Assembly: GCF_036320965.1 (NCBI RefSeq)
Contig: NC_092228.1
Location: 15,425,307-15,489,306 of the forward strand
Origin: Panulirus ornatus
Lineage: Eukaryota; Arthropoda; Malacostraca; Decapoda; Palinuridae
Direction of reading: 5' to 3'
DNA: 64,000 nt
The position numbers and the translations under genes were made by a program. Under the pieces are notes generated by a model. That model ran no database searches, was not told the DNA's origin, and worked only from the letters and a program-made list of their open reading frames with translations. This document shows, one piece after another, positions 33,425 to 44,495 of the stretch (position 1 is the first letter of the stretch; each line of letters starts with the position of its first letter).

Positions 33425-33583
33425 GTAAAGGTGTTCCTCCGTCAGTAGCTGTGGAGTGCATCTTGCTAGAGGAGGCCCTCATGCCTCAAGTCTGGCTTTC
33501 GTGAACGTTGCAAGGTGTTCCTCCGTCAGAAGACGTGTACTGTATCTTGTGAGAGGACGCCCTCATGCCTCAGTCTGGCTGGC
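33425..33583 (+). repeat. Tandem duplication, unit about 80 bp
   Basis: Two units share AGGTGTTCCTCCGTCAG, then TGTATCTTG or TGCATCTTG, GAGAGGACGCCCTCATGCCTC and GTCTGGCT. A partial reversed piece (ACGGAGGAACAC) lies upstream at 33355. Confidence 0.82.
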
Positions 33584-36210
33584 CACTTTAGGGACAGGAC
33601 TCTTTAAGGGGCAGTGTGCCTCTCACCCTTCCCCCCACACCCCCTCCATCCCACCCCACCCCACGTCGCCCACCACAGATGCAGGTGGTCGTCCTCACAA
33701 ATGTCAGGATCTCTGATGTGTGCCGGTAATCCCCCAGCAAGTTTATTGTACATCCCATGTTCAACCTGTGAGCGGTAGTGCACAGGGATGACAGAGGTCA
33801 CAGAGGGGTCTTTGCCAGACCTCCTGTTCGCTGATCTTCAATACTTGAATAGCCACAGATTGGTTCACTACATAAGATTCATTACGTACATTACATTGTC
33901 TTTGATGAGTGTATCCACTAGAGTCGGGAGCTTCTAGACGACCTGCCTAGCACAGGGAGGAGACGACCTCCCCCTCCTCCGCTACGCCACCTGCCTCCTC
34001 GTCTCTCCTCCCTCCGCACCTCTTGAGGGATAGACAGACGGGTTGATGTATGGCTAGAAAGATGAACCGGAGGGGGCCGGGTTGGGTCGGGTCGCCAGCT
34101 GCATGGGTACGGCGGTGGCGGCGGGACGCCTTGGTGATTTATTTCCGCTGGCTGCGATGCTCTTCCTGCCTGCCTTCCCCCCTGCCTCGTTGGCTTCTTA
34201 GCTTGGTTGGCTGACTAACTGCTTACCTCTAGAGGCTGGACCTGACTCAGGTCTTCACTGAGAGAGGCGTGAGGTTGACCAGTGATTTGGTGACTTAGCC
34301 CCGGTCTGAAGGAACAAGTTTACGTAAAAGAAGGATTTGATGACCGGCGGTATATACGAAAATTATAAAGGGAAGGTAAATACCAACAGACTAAAGGATT
34401 TCTCTTCCGATACTGTTAGCGATGGTAGATATAAGGATCGCGCAGCTTAGGGTAGAGAGAGGGCGGAAAGTCTGCAATAGTAGTAGGAGGGCGATCACAG
34501 AGCATCGTATAGAGAGGGCGCAAAAGCAGATACAGATAACCTCAATGATTGTGTTTAAACTCTTTGAATTACGGAGAAGCAATTACCGTGAGTCGTGGAC
34601 TTAAAGCACAGAGATAGAGCACACAGCAGTAGAGTGTGACAAGGGGAAAAGTAATGCAAGAATTACTTGTAGGTAAACGTTCAGAACTCCAATTTTTTGG
34701 AGTATTGTAGTTTTGCCATTTTCTCTTACACTGTTTTAGAGAGGTACCGTCGGGAACAAGCGAACAATGGCCTCATTTGTCCACTCCCACACACAAGATG
34801 TCAGGCATAATAAGTCTTTAATTCCTGCGACAGAATGATAGTGAAACATGAAAGAAGGCCGGACAAAATATAATTTACTTTTTCCTCAGAACTTTGCTCT
34901 TGGTGGAGTGGCAGAACAACTAAGTCTTTAGAAAAAAAAAAAAAAAAACCGAACGCCGGGAAAGTTTTCTGTACATTCTATACCAGAGAGATGGGGGAGA
35001 TTAGTACGAGTCCGAGACTTTAATTTGTAATTGGTTGTCCTCCTCCCACCAGAGGGGGCAGTCAGTATGGCTCGGTGTACACCAGGAAACGGAGGAATGT
35101 GTTGTGAGTGGCCCGTCTAGAGGCACGGAGGCTTCCCCACCTCTGCCAGTGTACAGCATCATCTTGCACAGTGTCCTCTCTAGTCTCTTAAAGTTCTCGT
35201 CCCGTCCTTTTATACCCTACCTCCTCCCCATCCTCGGCGTTGGCTCTTAGGTGCGAGTCTGCTCCACCTCCCTCCCTTCCTCCCTCCCTCCGTGTGCGTC
35301 AGGTGTGCCCCTCATTGTCCTCATCTTGGCCTTGTGCAGCCGCCTCCGCCTCGCTCCCTCCCGTGACGTCGTCAGGTACTACCCACACCCACCGCCGCCG
35401 CCTCCCTCCATCTCCTCCTCCCTCATGTACCCCACCCATTTTTTCGCCATGACATTGTTTATCGAACATATTTACGTTCAGTCTCGTTTTCTGTCGTTAC
35501 TGATATTGTCCGTAGATACGACGCACGACTCGCCACCACCAGTTATCTATCGTCCACGACCCCGCCTCAGGTCACCACACACGACGACCTGGTTGTCGTC
35601 AGTTGTCACCTGCCACCGTCATTCATCCCCCTTCCCTCCCGTACCTGCCGCCTTATGGAAGGTCGTCAGTAGCACCGGTGGTGACTGCTTACCACCACAC
35701 CACACCACGCCACGCCACGCCACAGCACCCGGCGAGCCACGCCTTCAGCATGGCGTGTCCCAGGGTGTTCAGGACTCGTGGCCGCAGGTAGCAAAGTTCA
35801 TTTCCTGTGGCGCGTCTGGTGCATCGACCTGCCGCCGTCCAACCCCGTCCCCCCATCGCCCCCGCCTCCAGCCTAGGCCGTCCGCCCTTGTACCCAGCCA
35901 CCCCCCCCCCCCTTATCCCGCTGCCACAGCCTTTCTCAGCCGGGGCCCCACGCCACACCCCACTCTCCCAGTCTCAGCAACCTGACCGTCACCTCCTCCA
36001 GCACCAGCTGTAGCCTCACCACCTGTCCACCTGACCCCCCCCCTCCTGGCAGGAGTAATTTCCACCTTTACGGGAACAAAAACATTCGTCTATCATCGTT
36101 TGCTTTGATTAGTTATGAATTTGTAGTTCAGAATTTGGATTCGTTTGTCCTTCGTGATTTTTTCCCTCCAGAATTCATGCGAGGCATTTAACGCTTTTTA
36201 GAGTAAGGTC
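33584..36210. other. Mostly unique DNA; GC- and C/T-rich right half without a gene
   Basis: An A-run lies at 34932-34948. From about 35000 to 36060 the + strand is C-rich, and overlapping frames, including a 244-codon one at 35251-35985, stay open in more than one phase with Pro/Ser/His-rich products. This looks like chance openness rather than coding. Nothing else is recognised. Confidence 0.5.
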
Positions 36211-36275
36211 AGGTCAAAGGTCATGCCATCCTACCCAGCGCAGCGTCATGGTCATGAGTCGTACCATCGTTTTCA
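36211..36275 (+). promoter_or_regulatory. Perfect DR1 site next to minisatellite relic
   Basis: AGGTCA-A-AGGTCA (36211-36223) is followed by TCATGAGTCGTACCATCG, a unit of the 20-21 bp family. The combination mirrors 15207-15345. Confidence 0.45.
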
Positions 36276-36336
36276 GGTAGTGAAGGCAACTGGTGTGGTT
36301 CACCCGTCATGATCCTGCATCCCGTCTCACATGTCA

Positions 36337-36338
<2 letters not shown>

Positions 36339-36387
<49 letters not shown>
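36339..36387. repeat. (AC)n microsatellite
   Basis: 24 AC units. Confidence 0.97.
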
Positions 36388-36390
<3 letters not shown>

Positions 36391-36857
36391 CACCTGGGCC
36401 TCTGAGAGAAATGTTATCTGGGATTACAACGTTTCTTTCGGGCCCCCTTCCATTTCTTCATCAGTCATCTTGTTTTTTATCCACTTCGGTTTTATGCCAT
36501 GAACTTGAAGGCCAAAAAAAAAGAGTATGGAAGATGAGAGACGGGTGGACCCCCTTTTGGACACCCAGGCCCGGGTATGATGTACCCTCTGCATCCCCCT
36601 CCCATAGGCCGTGTAGCACACCAGAGTGCATAGAGGGAGGAGGTTGTTGGTGTGTGCACGTAGGGTAGGGCTGCCCTGGTGGCTCTGCATCTAGACCCGT
36701 CCTGGGAATGTGTTAGGAATGTAGGCTGACGCACAGGTGGTTCGCGGGGATTTTACCCCGACGAGCGAAAGGACGACTAAGCACACTCCCCGCCTCCCGA
36801 AAGCCCGCGCGGTCTGAAAATGTCTCCGGGACCCAGTAAGAAATTTTGGGGGGCTCT

Positions 36858-36859
<2 letters not shown>
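36388..36859. other. No recognisable gene
   Basis: Unique sequence with overlapping short frames on both strands and no recognised motif. Confidence 0.5.

Positions 36860-36893
<34 letters not shown>
36860..36893. repeat. (AC)n microsatellite
   Basis: 17 CA units. Confidence 0.97.
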
Positions 36894-36895
<2 letters not shown>

Positions 36896-37299
36896 CGCTG
36901 CCCCCAGCATTGTCCTGTGCCGTCCAACCCCACTTCTGACGTACTCATTCCCCGGGATCATCACCCCAGCCTGTGCTCCTTTCCACCGTTATTATCATCA
37001 TCCATCTCCTTTCTCACTGCCTCTCTCGGGGCCACGTCGCCCTTGCCCTCACCAGCCTTTTGAAGCCATCGCCCTCCTCCTTCCCCCACATCTCTCCAGG
37101 CTACTTCCCCCTTCGGGCGCTATTTACCCCTAGTCTTTACCCTCCCTTCCCTCAACGCCCTCTGATAGCCACCTCCATGATTTTCTTTCCCATGTTTCTC
37201 GTACGTCGGTATCTCTCTCTGATCATCACGTCTCTCCTCAACACATGGGTCTCAGTTACAGCTCACCCCCTCCCCCTCCCTAGATCCTTAGCCACGTCT

Positions 37300-37374
37300 C
37301 TCTCCTCACCACCAACCTCAGCCATGTCTTTCTCACCGTCCACCTCAGTCATGTCTCTCTCGCCGTCCTCAGCC

Positions 37375-37448
<74 letters not shown>

Positions 37449-37515
37449 ACCATCCACCTTAGCCATGTCTCCCTCACCGTCCACCTCAGCTATGTCTCTC
37501 TCACCGTCCACCTCA

Positions 37516-37595
<80 letters not shown>

Positions 37596-37620
37596 CGCCG
37601 TCCACTTCAGCCATGTCCTC
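37300..37620 (+). repeat. About 27-bp minisatellite interrupted by two long (CT)n expansions
   Basis: Units read CTCACCGTCCACCTCAGCCA then TGTCTCT. Two positions equivalent to the short CTCT of a unit are expanded to (CT)n at 37378-37445 and 37521-37592. The 300-codon plus frame across this region (36973-37875) is repeat-driven. Confidence 0.85.
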
Positions 37621-38204
37621 CTCTCCTCACAGCTTACCTCAGCCCTCCTCCCCAGCACCATCATCGCCCCCCGGGCCACTTCATCAGCCCTCCAACATTT
37701 CCCGATAAAGTTGGTGCAACGTTTCCTCTTGAATTTCCATTTTCTTTCCCTCCTCTCACTTCATCCTCTGCCTCGCACATTACTCTCACTTTACCGCCAA
37801 AAACTCACTCGGCAGCATCAATCAGGCAGACGCCAACCTCAGTGGAGGCCGAGTCTCCTTGAAAAGTTTGGTTGATGAGGTTGTCGGGACTGTATGATCG
37901 CTATTACCGAGTCGCACGTGATGAACACCCCATGAATGGCTAAATTATTCATGGGACAAAATGGAGTTGGTTATAATGCTCATATTATTGCTGTAAGGAG
38001 AGTGATAAGATTCTCTTTCCTTATTCACTGTCATGCTGAGCAAATAATTGTGGTACTTGCTTTCGTTGTTCCTCAAGTCTCTGCACCTTCAGCTTCTTGA
38101 ATTACCCGCACGACAGAAAAGGGATGGGTTATAAGGCTACTTGGGGGGAAGGTGTTGGGATGGGCCAATTTCAGAGAGTCTGAATGGCCCTGGAAATGGA
38201 CCTA
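37621..38204. other. No recognisable gene
   Basis: Unique sequence with no coding or repeat structure that I can support. Confidence 0.5.
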
Positions 38205-38345
38205 TGATGGTTGCGTTTAGGCATGCGGGCTTCGGCCTCCAACAGCCTGATCGCGCAGAGGAGCGACCGAGTTGTAAGGTTAGAAAACCTTCCTCATCGT
38301 AAGGTATGAATGAATATTTACCTAAATGAGTAGGTACATATGGAT
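38205..38345 (+). mobile_element. Dispersed repeat fragment with GGGCTTCGGCCTCCAACAGCC core
   Basis: The core GCGGGCTTCGGCCTCCAACA then GCCTGATCG matches 39436-39470 (GCGGGCCTCGGCCTCAAACA then ACTTGAATGATCAA), and more loosely 50150-50180 and the minus strand at 53215-53195. I take it as a 3' piece of a second LINE family common in decapods, inferred from memory of that core. Confidence 0.5.
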
Positions 38346-38995
38346 GTAGGCAGTGAATCTGTAGGACAACTAATAGTGCACAAAATCCCTTGGCTGTCTG
38401 GGCAGGTGTGTGAGGTGTGCAGGAATGCGAAGCAGCTGTCGTGGGGACGACCCAGTTGTGCCTCCCAGATAAAGGAAGTGTCCCCAGAAGAACCTGGGAA
38501 GAATGTAAGAGTCGTCTGAACGTGTCACCGGCGCTGGAAATGGAAACGAATCTTTTTATCGACGATCCTGAGACAGGAGGCTGGTGCAGGGAGGCTGGGG
38601 GAGGGACGGGGTCGGCTGGGTGGCTGGTGACCCTGGTGCTGGGAGAGAGAGACAGAGGGAGGGGAACGAACCTAGACCTGGTTGGATGACACTGCATGAC
38701 CTGATTGTGACCTGGTCTTACTGGATGACCTGATGTGACCTGGCGTTACGTTGTAGCGCCTGGTCTGTAAGGGTGTTACGTTCTTCAGCACCATGTGACT
38801 GGGGCTGAGGGAGCCTGCTGGAGCCTGGCATCTACGAAGAACTGCATTGGTCGGTGACTTCGGTCGCCTTGGAAACACTTGCAAGACCTGCTTGCTCTTC
38901 CTTCCCCACCGTTCCACGAACCAGAGCAGTTCGATACGGGAGTGACTCTTAGCACACCATACGGAGTAATGCCGGTGAAAAAGGAGGCTGGCATG
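38346..38995. other. No recognisable gene
   Basis: The 186-codon minus-strand frame at 38137-38697 overlaps the repeat core and shows no domain. Confidence 0.5.
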
Positions 38996-39065
38996 CTCGA
39001 CACTGTCGTAGCCAAGGGTCGTAATGTCGTGCTCCTGGGTCGCGCTGTCATGCTTGTGGGACCCA
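38996..39065 (-). repeat. Relics of the 20-21 bp minisatellite family
   Basis: Three consecutive degenerate units: CACTGTCGTAGCCAAGGGTC, GTAATGTCGTGCTCCTGGGTC and GCGCTGTCATGCTTGTGGGAC. Confidence 0.65.
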
Positions 39066-39269
39066 AAGTTTGCCAGGTATGTTGCTAGGCTGACAGCAGT
39101 GCGTAGCGTGAGTTGCCACTGAAGGTGCCTATTTTCTTGGAGACGGAAGAGGTGTATCATCTCATGATTAACACAGAGAAGTCTTGGTTCCCTCGTCTTC
39201 ACTCACGTAATTCCCTTTTGGCATGACACAACGTGAAAGACAGATATCACCGCCTAACGTCGAGAGGTG

Positions 39270-39480
39270 CCACAGATACAGTGACACCATTGCCGACATC
39301 TGCCGCTCGACGCTGTGGAACGCCATTCCGTCTACTGTCAACATCATGGACCATTCAGCGGAGGGACTTAACTGATGATACAAATATCTACAAAGTGTAT
39401 CTGACAGAGCCAGCTTATGGAGGGCACTCAGGCCTTGCGGGCCTCGGCCTCAAACAACTTGAATGATCAAAGGAGCATCA
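39270..39480 (+). mobile_element. Probable LINE 3' end relic (end of ORF plus 3' tail)
   Basis: A short frame reads LWNAIPSTVNIMDHSAEGLN and then stops at 39372-39374. The WNxxP motif is typical of the extreme C-terminus of many non-LTR reverse transcriptase ORFs. Downstream is the GCGGGCCTCGGCCTC...TGATCAA core shared with 38205 and others. The copy is short and degenerate, and the clade is not assigned. Confidence 0.5.
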
Positions 39481-40968
39481 GTACAGCTTAGACCCAGACT
39501 TGAACCGTGGAGGTACAGTTGAACCTCCGATATTGTCGTAATGCAAGGTCTCGCAAACTGACTGTGACCAGATTTACTGAAGTATGTGACCAGGCCTTTC
39601 TAATGTGTGTCACCTGACATGGCTAGGTAGACAACCAGGCCTTAATGTCGTTACCCCTTTGTGCTGATGAATCTGCATGACAATCTGTTACGAGCAGAGC
39701 TAACTAGTGGTATGATTGGCGTAGCCTACTGTTTGCCTTGACGTAAACACGCTTGAATTGGAAGATGACAGGTTTATGACCTGATTGTTGCAGTTGATGA
39801 TCATCTTGTGACCTGACTCACAAGTGCTACTCCTGGAAGGTAAAGCAGGTCGTGCCCTGGCTCGCACACGTTTGACCTGCTTTGTTCGTGACCCGGTCTT
39901 TCATGGCTTGTGTATTTTTTTGCCGGCAAGTTTGTAGCCGGGCCTGAAGCAGTGTGTGTGGCCTCGCTGGCATTTTTGTGTACTCACTGTTAAAAGTTGA
40001 CGACCTGCGCGCATTTCCAGCGGTCAGCGAGAGGACCAGTAAGTTGGCGCACTTCTGGTGTTTTATGGTGGCGGTGGCGCGTTGTACCCCGGCATCCATG
40101 GTCAGGTTGTGTCCTCTCTAACCGTTTCTGTTCCTTCTCTGTGTTCTAGATACACCAAGGAATGTTGAAACTCCCCCCCCCCCTTTGAGCACGGCTGTAC
40201 ATACCTTGACGCCCCCCTCCCACCTTCGTCTTCGTACCAAAGGGTCGTACCATTGTGCTCAAGGGGCCACCAGTTCGTGTATAGCACATCTGTGGCCTTG
40301 TGCACGCGCGCTCAGGAAAGCCATTTGGAAGTTGTTCGTACCCAGGGCCCTTGCGATGGGTCCCACCCACCCACCCACCAGCTGGCTGGCTGTCTGCCAG
40401 TGGGTCCTGACGCTTTTCTGAAGTCGCCCCCTGGGGAAGGGAACGTAGCTGCTACTGCCGTTTCTTTCCGTTCCGTTCCGTTCCGTGTCGCTCATGGCAA
40501 GTTACCCCCCGTTATTTGAAGCTCTCCGAGGATTACAGGCATAGGTGGCGAGGGCCGGGGAAATGTACCAGCAGCGTTGTGGAGATACGTGTCAGGAAGT
40601 TGCCTGAGCGATATATGTGTGAAAAGGATCGGAGGAGAAGAGAGGGTCCGGTGTCATGGATGGTGTTTGATCACCTTCTGTAAGACTGATGCTGTTGCCC
40701 TTCATGCAGTAGGGAGGTATGGTGTTGTGGTAGCTATATATATTGGTTATCATATTTATATTTCTGTCGGCTCCTGTTTTAGTAAAGTGACCTAACGATC
40801 ATTTTCTCGAAGTTCTAATGCTTTTAGTTAGCACACACACGCGTATAGGTCATGTATTACTCGAACACTAATGACCCAAAAGTGTTAGATTTAGTCCGTA
40901 CTTAGATTTTTTCCGATAATGTAACGAGTCGCTTCAGGCTGGATCAGGGGCGCAAGACAGTTTACAGG
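39481..40968. other. Mostly unique DNA; one minisatellite relic
   Basis: A family unit (CTTCGTACCAAAGGGTCGTA then CCATTGTGCTCAAGGGG) lies at 40228-40266. There are short CCA and TTCCG repeats (40360-40380, 40467-40486). No gene is recognised. Confidence 0.5.
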
Positions 40969-40987
40969 AGGGGGGGGGGGGGGGGGG
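40969..40987. repeat. Poly-G, 19 bases
   Basis: An unbroken G-run able to form a G-quadruplex on this strand. Confidence 0.9.
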
Positions 40988-41024
40988 TAGACGATGGCTT
41001 AGGGGAGTTATGGAACTGATTCCT

Positions 41025-41145
41025 TGTAGTGCGACGGTACGAACCTTGTGTACGATAACTATTGTACCCAAAGGATTCGCACCGTCGTACTTGAGGGGTC
41101 GCAACCGTCGCGCTTAAGGGTCGCACTGTCGTGTTGTGGAGGTTG
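41025..41145. repeat. Relics of the 20-21 bp minisatellite family
   Basis: GTGCGACGGTACGAACCTTG (+) is followed by reversed units CGCACCGTCGTACTTGAGGGG, TCGCAACCGTCGCGCTTAAGG and GTCGCACTGTCGTGTTG, so both orientations meet here. Confidence 0.7.
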
Positions 41146-41813
41146 ACCCCCAATTGCAGAGGTAATCGTACCTGACAAGCGTAAGAGTTCATTACGGTAC
41201 TGTTTTTCCTTCGACTGGTGGCAGAACGCTGCTCACACCACCGCCGGACTCGCCCCATCATTGTACAGTTGGTACAGTACATAAATATTCCTCCTGTTCA
41301 CCACTGCACACATCACTAGTACGCCGTTACAGTATAGAAAGGTTCCTCCTTACATTACACCCCAGGTCTCACCACACCACTGGTACAGCCGGTACAGTAT
41401 AGAATTGTTCCTCGTATATTAACCACTGGACCCACCACACCCCTGGTACAACCGTTCCACCTTGTATACGATCTCCATTGTTCGCCACAGTGGAGACGGT
41501 CCAAATGGCCCACTAAGGTAGAATGGTGTTGGTAAGGAACAGCTTCCTCCCAGGGATTCAGCTGGGGATGGGGAATGGGAGGAACTCGAGAGTGGGATCA
41601 CGAGATTGGGTTTTGAGATCGACGTAAATTGGGGTAAACCGAACGGCCTTCTGGAGGCAGGCAAACCTCCAGCCTGGTGTACCTCAGAAGGATAGTCAAG
41701 TCTACAGGTGATTGTAGGATATCCAGTTATGTTAAAGAACAGACACCCAGTAAGGCTGTAGCACGGCAAAACCCCCCAATAATTAGGCCTCGAGTGAGGT
41801 GCACTCTCCGTGG
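41146..41813. other. Partly repetitive non-coding DNA
   Basis: Diverged units with GGTACAG(C/T)CGGTACAGTATA(G/A)AA then TTCCTC occur at about 41267, 41330, 41390 and 41440, spaced by 55-65 bp. No gene is seen. Confidence 0.55.
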
Positions 41814-41814
41814 T

Positions 41815-41872
<58 letters not shown>
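41814..41872. repeat. (GT)n microsatellite
   Basis: About 29 GT units. Confidence 0.97.
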
Positions 41873-41875
<3 letters not shown>

Positions 41876-42810
41876 CTCGCACGATGCGTCTGGTAAAGTA
41901 AACCCGATGCTCGGCGCGGAGCAGGGAGGTAACTGCCGGTAAAACTGCTTATGGCCGCCATCAATACTGTTAAGGTTTTGTTGGTGCATCAGGGGAGGTT
42001 AATTTATGACAGGGCCATGATGGCCGCACTGTAGGTGACGCGCCCCTCGCTAGGCGTGGCCTCTTTTCTCCGAGATGGGTCGATTATTTCAGTGACGGCC
42101 ATTTTTGTCGTCTATGTATTTCCCTGGTGCCGTCAAGTGTCCTTCCGCTGTTTAACGGTACGACTCTTGAACACGACGAGACTACGACCCTTTGGTGCAG
42201 ATATTTCTTATCAATGTCTTTTTTTTGTATTGGACTACGCCAGACGAGAATGGGAAGAAATGCTATGACGGTTACGGTTGGGTTTGAATTAGCGGGATGT
42301 TAGCGAAATGCGGCCTGATTCCTCCACACCCCAGCCGTGCAGCAAGGCCTCAGCTCCGCTTCAGGCAACCTGCTCGGGGCAATGTTGAGCCATCGAACTT
42401 ATTATTACGTAGACGTAAAAGAGGCAGGAGCTTGTGGAGTACAATAACGCTATAGTGAACTTTGGCGGGACTGGTGCGTGGAGTGGGTCGGCCCGCGCGC
42501 GTGGGGGTGGGATGGGTCCCCCTCCGTCAACGGAAAACAAGATACCAGATTTTTCAAAAGATGTTTTGAAGTTGCTAAATTGTCGTCATTGATTTCGGTT
42601 GTGTGATGCGTTAATTGCTGAAGTACACTGATTATTTGCATCGTATTTTTGTCCGTGTTCCCGTGTTATGATGCGTTGATTGCTGAAGTACACTGGTGAT
42701 CATTGTCAACGTATTTTTGTCAGTGTTCTCGTATTATGCATAAGTATTTGCTTCGTTACATTTTACGTAAGACATAGGTTGATATGATTGGTCTTCAGCT
42801 GTTGCATACT
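41873..42810. other. Unique DNA with one minisatellite relic
   Basis: ACGGTACGACTCTTGAACAC then GACGAGACTACGACCC at 42155-42190 is nearly two units of the 20-21 bp family. A ~60-bp near-duplication lies at 42605-42735 (GATGCGTTAATTGCTGAAGT and TGTTCCCGTGTTATG). Confidence 0.55.
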
Positions 42811-42919
42811 GGGCCGCCCAGCTGGTGGACACATGGCCGTCCATCTGGTGGACACATGGCTGCCCAGCTGGTGCACACAAGGCCGCCCAGCTGGTGCACA
42901 CAAGACCGCCCAGCTGATG
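42811..42919 (+). repeat. 23-bp tandem repeat, about 5 copies
   Basis: Units read GGCCGCCCAGCTGGTGCACA then CAA, with variants GGTGGACACAT. Confidence 0.88.
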
Positions 42920-43013
42920 ACGCACACGTTGGATAGAAAAGTCGCCCAGAATCTGCTCCTGTACTTACAACAACTTGCAAATTTATGTTAACTTGTCCCC
43001 CGCATGTCAGCTT

Positions 43014-43332
43014 AGTGTCTGTCCACATACCACATACCAATATAGTGTCTGCCAATACACTAATGCCAACATAGTGTGTTCCCACACTCCACATAACAAC
43101 ATAGTGTGTTCTCACACACCAAAATGCCAACATAGTGTGTTCCCACACACCACATAGCGTAATGTGTTCCCACACACCGCATACCGTATTTTTTCCACAC
43201 ACCACATCCTAGTATTGTGTGTGTCCACACCACATGCCAACATAGTGTGTGCCCACTCACCACATGCCAGCATAGTGTGTGCCCATACACAACATACCAA
43301 CATAGTATGTGCCCATACACAACACACCAGCA

Positions 43333-43371
<39 letters not shown>
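43014..43371 (+). repeat. About 30-bp minisatellite ending in (GT)n
   Basis: About 11 diverged units with ACACACCACATGCCAACATA then GTGTGTTCCC. The GTGTGTG of the last unit is expanded to a pure (GT)n at 43335-43371. Overlapping His/Cys-rich frames on both strands are repeat artefacts. Related units reappear at 43998-44110. Confidence 0.88.
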
Positions 43372-43372
<1 letters not shown>

Positions 43373-43700
43373 ACAACACAACACAAAAAAATGTTCCCAC
43401 ATTTTCCTAGGCGACATACAGTGTGTGGCCACACATTGCATCCCAAGTTATTGAATAAATATATATAAATGAATAGATTACGGTGAGCTGGATATAGGCA
43501 ACCATTCGGCTGAAAATACATAACTGAGGTATTACTGATATTGTATCACTGGGAGGTCATGATATTTACTGGTTTACTTATCATAAAAGAGCTTAAGATC
43601 AAGGTGGGCGGGATGTTTTCACACTTTCGGTAAGCACATGAATGAGGTACATCCAGACGGAGAGGGTGGCAGATATACGTACAGGGATGTTTGCAGTTTG
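43372..43700. other. No recognisable gene
   Basis: Unique sequence between two tandem arrays. Confidence 0.5.
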
Positions 43701-43958
43701 GTATATACATTATGCACTTGGTTGAATATTAAGTGAGGAATAGGTATATACATTATGCACTTGGTTGAATATTAAGTGAGGAATAGGTATATACATTATG
43801 CACTTGGTTGAATATTAAGTGAGGAATAGGTATATACATTATGCACTTGGTTGAATATTAAGTGAGGAATAGGTATATACATTATGTACTTGGTTGAATA
43901 TTAAGTGAGGAATAGGTATATATATTATGCACTTGGTTGAATATTAAGTGAGGAATAG
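43701..43958 (+). repeat. 43-bp minisatellite, exactly 6 near-identical copies
   Basis: Units start at 43701, 43744, 43787, 43830, 43873 and 43916, reading GTATATACATTATGCACTTG then GTTGAATATTAAGTGAGGAA and TAG. Only one or two substitutions occur in the whole array, so it is very young. Confidence 0.97.
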
Positions 43959-43997
43959 GTACGGTAATGCGTTAGGTGACATGCCATATTAGTAAGT

Positions 43998-44112
43998 GTC
44001 TTCACGCCACATGTCAGCACATAATGTACCCACATACCACATGCCAGCGTACTGTGTCCACTCTCCACATGCATGTAAACATAGCACATGCCCCCATGTA
44101 CCACGTATAGAG

Positions 44113-44152
<40 letters not shown>
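43998..44152 (+). repeat. Degenerate 30-bp units followed by (AC)n
   Basis: Three to four diverged copies of the ACATACCACATGCCAGC unit (compare 43014-43334) lead into (AC)n at 44114-44152. Confidence 0.8.
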
Positions 44153-44155
<3 letters not shown>

Positions 44156-44495
44156 GCAGACATACTTATATGCGTCAGTGTGTTGTGTAATGATATATCA
44201 GGCCGTCATATGTATGTATAGTGATTGCTTTGTATATAATATGCAAAAATATCCAGTATTTCTTATTGTATCGGTCATACCTCACCACCTTGCGTGCGCG
44301 TTATGTTTTCTGTAATAACAGTCCCATCTGTGTTTCGGACGGTTTTCATTTTCATTTTCCTCCCCATTTATTCGTTTACTGGTTATTTCTCCCATTATTT
44401 TAAGCTTCCCATTTTCTTTTCATCTTTTCATATCATTTTCTTGATTCCTTCCATGTATATTTTTTATTTATTTCCTGGTCTTGCATTATCTCATC
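44153..44495. other. No recognisable gene
   Basis: T-rich unique sequence leading into the pyrimidine-rich array. Confidence 0.5.

Noticed and set aside
35251..35985. 244-codon frame in GC-rich DNA, possible exon
   Set aside because: Other frames in the same region are equally open, composition is Pro/Ser/His-rich, and no domain or conserved motif is visible.
36973..37875. 300-codon Ser/Leu-rich frame
   Set aside because: Produced by CT microsatellites and the 27-bp unit, and matched by a GA-derived Arg/Glu frame on the other strand.
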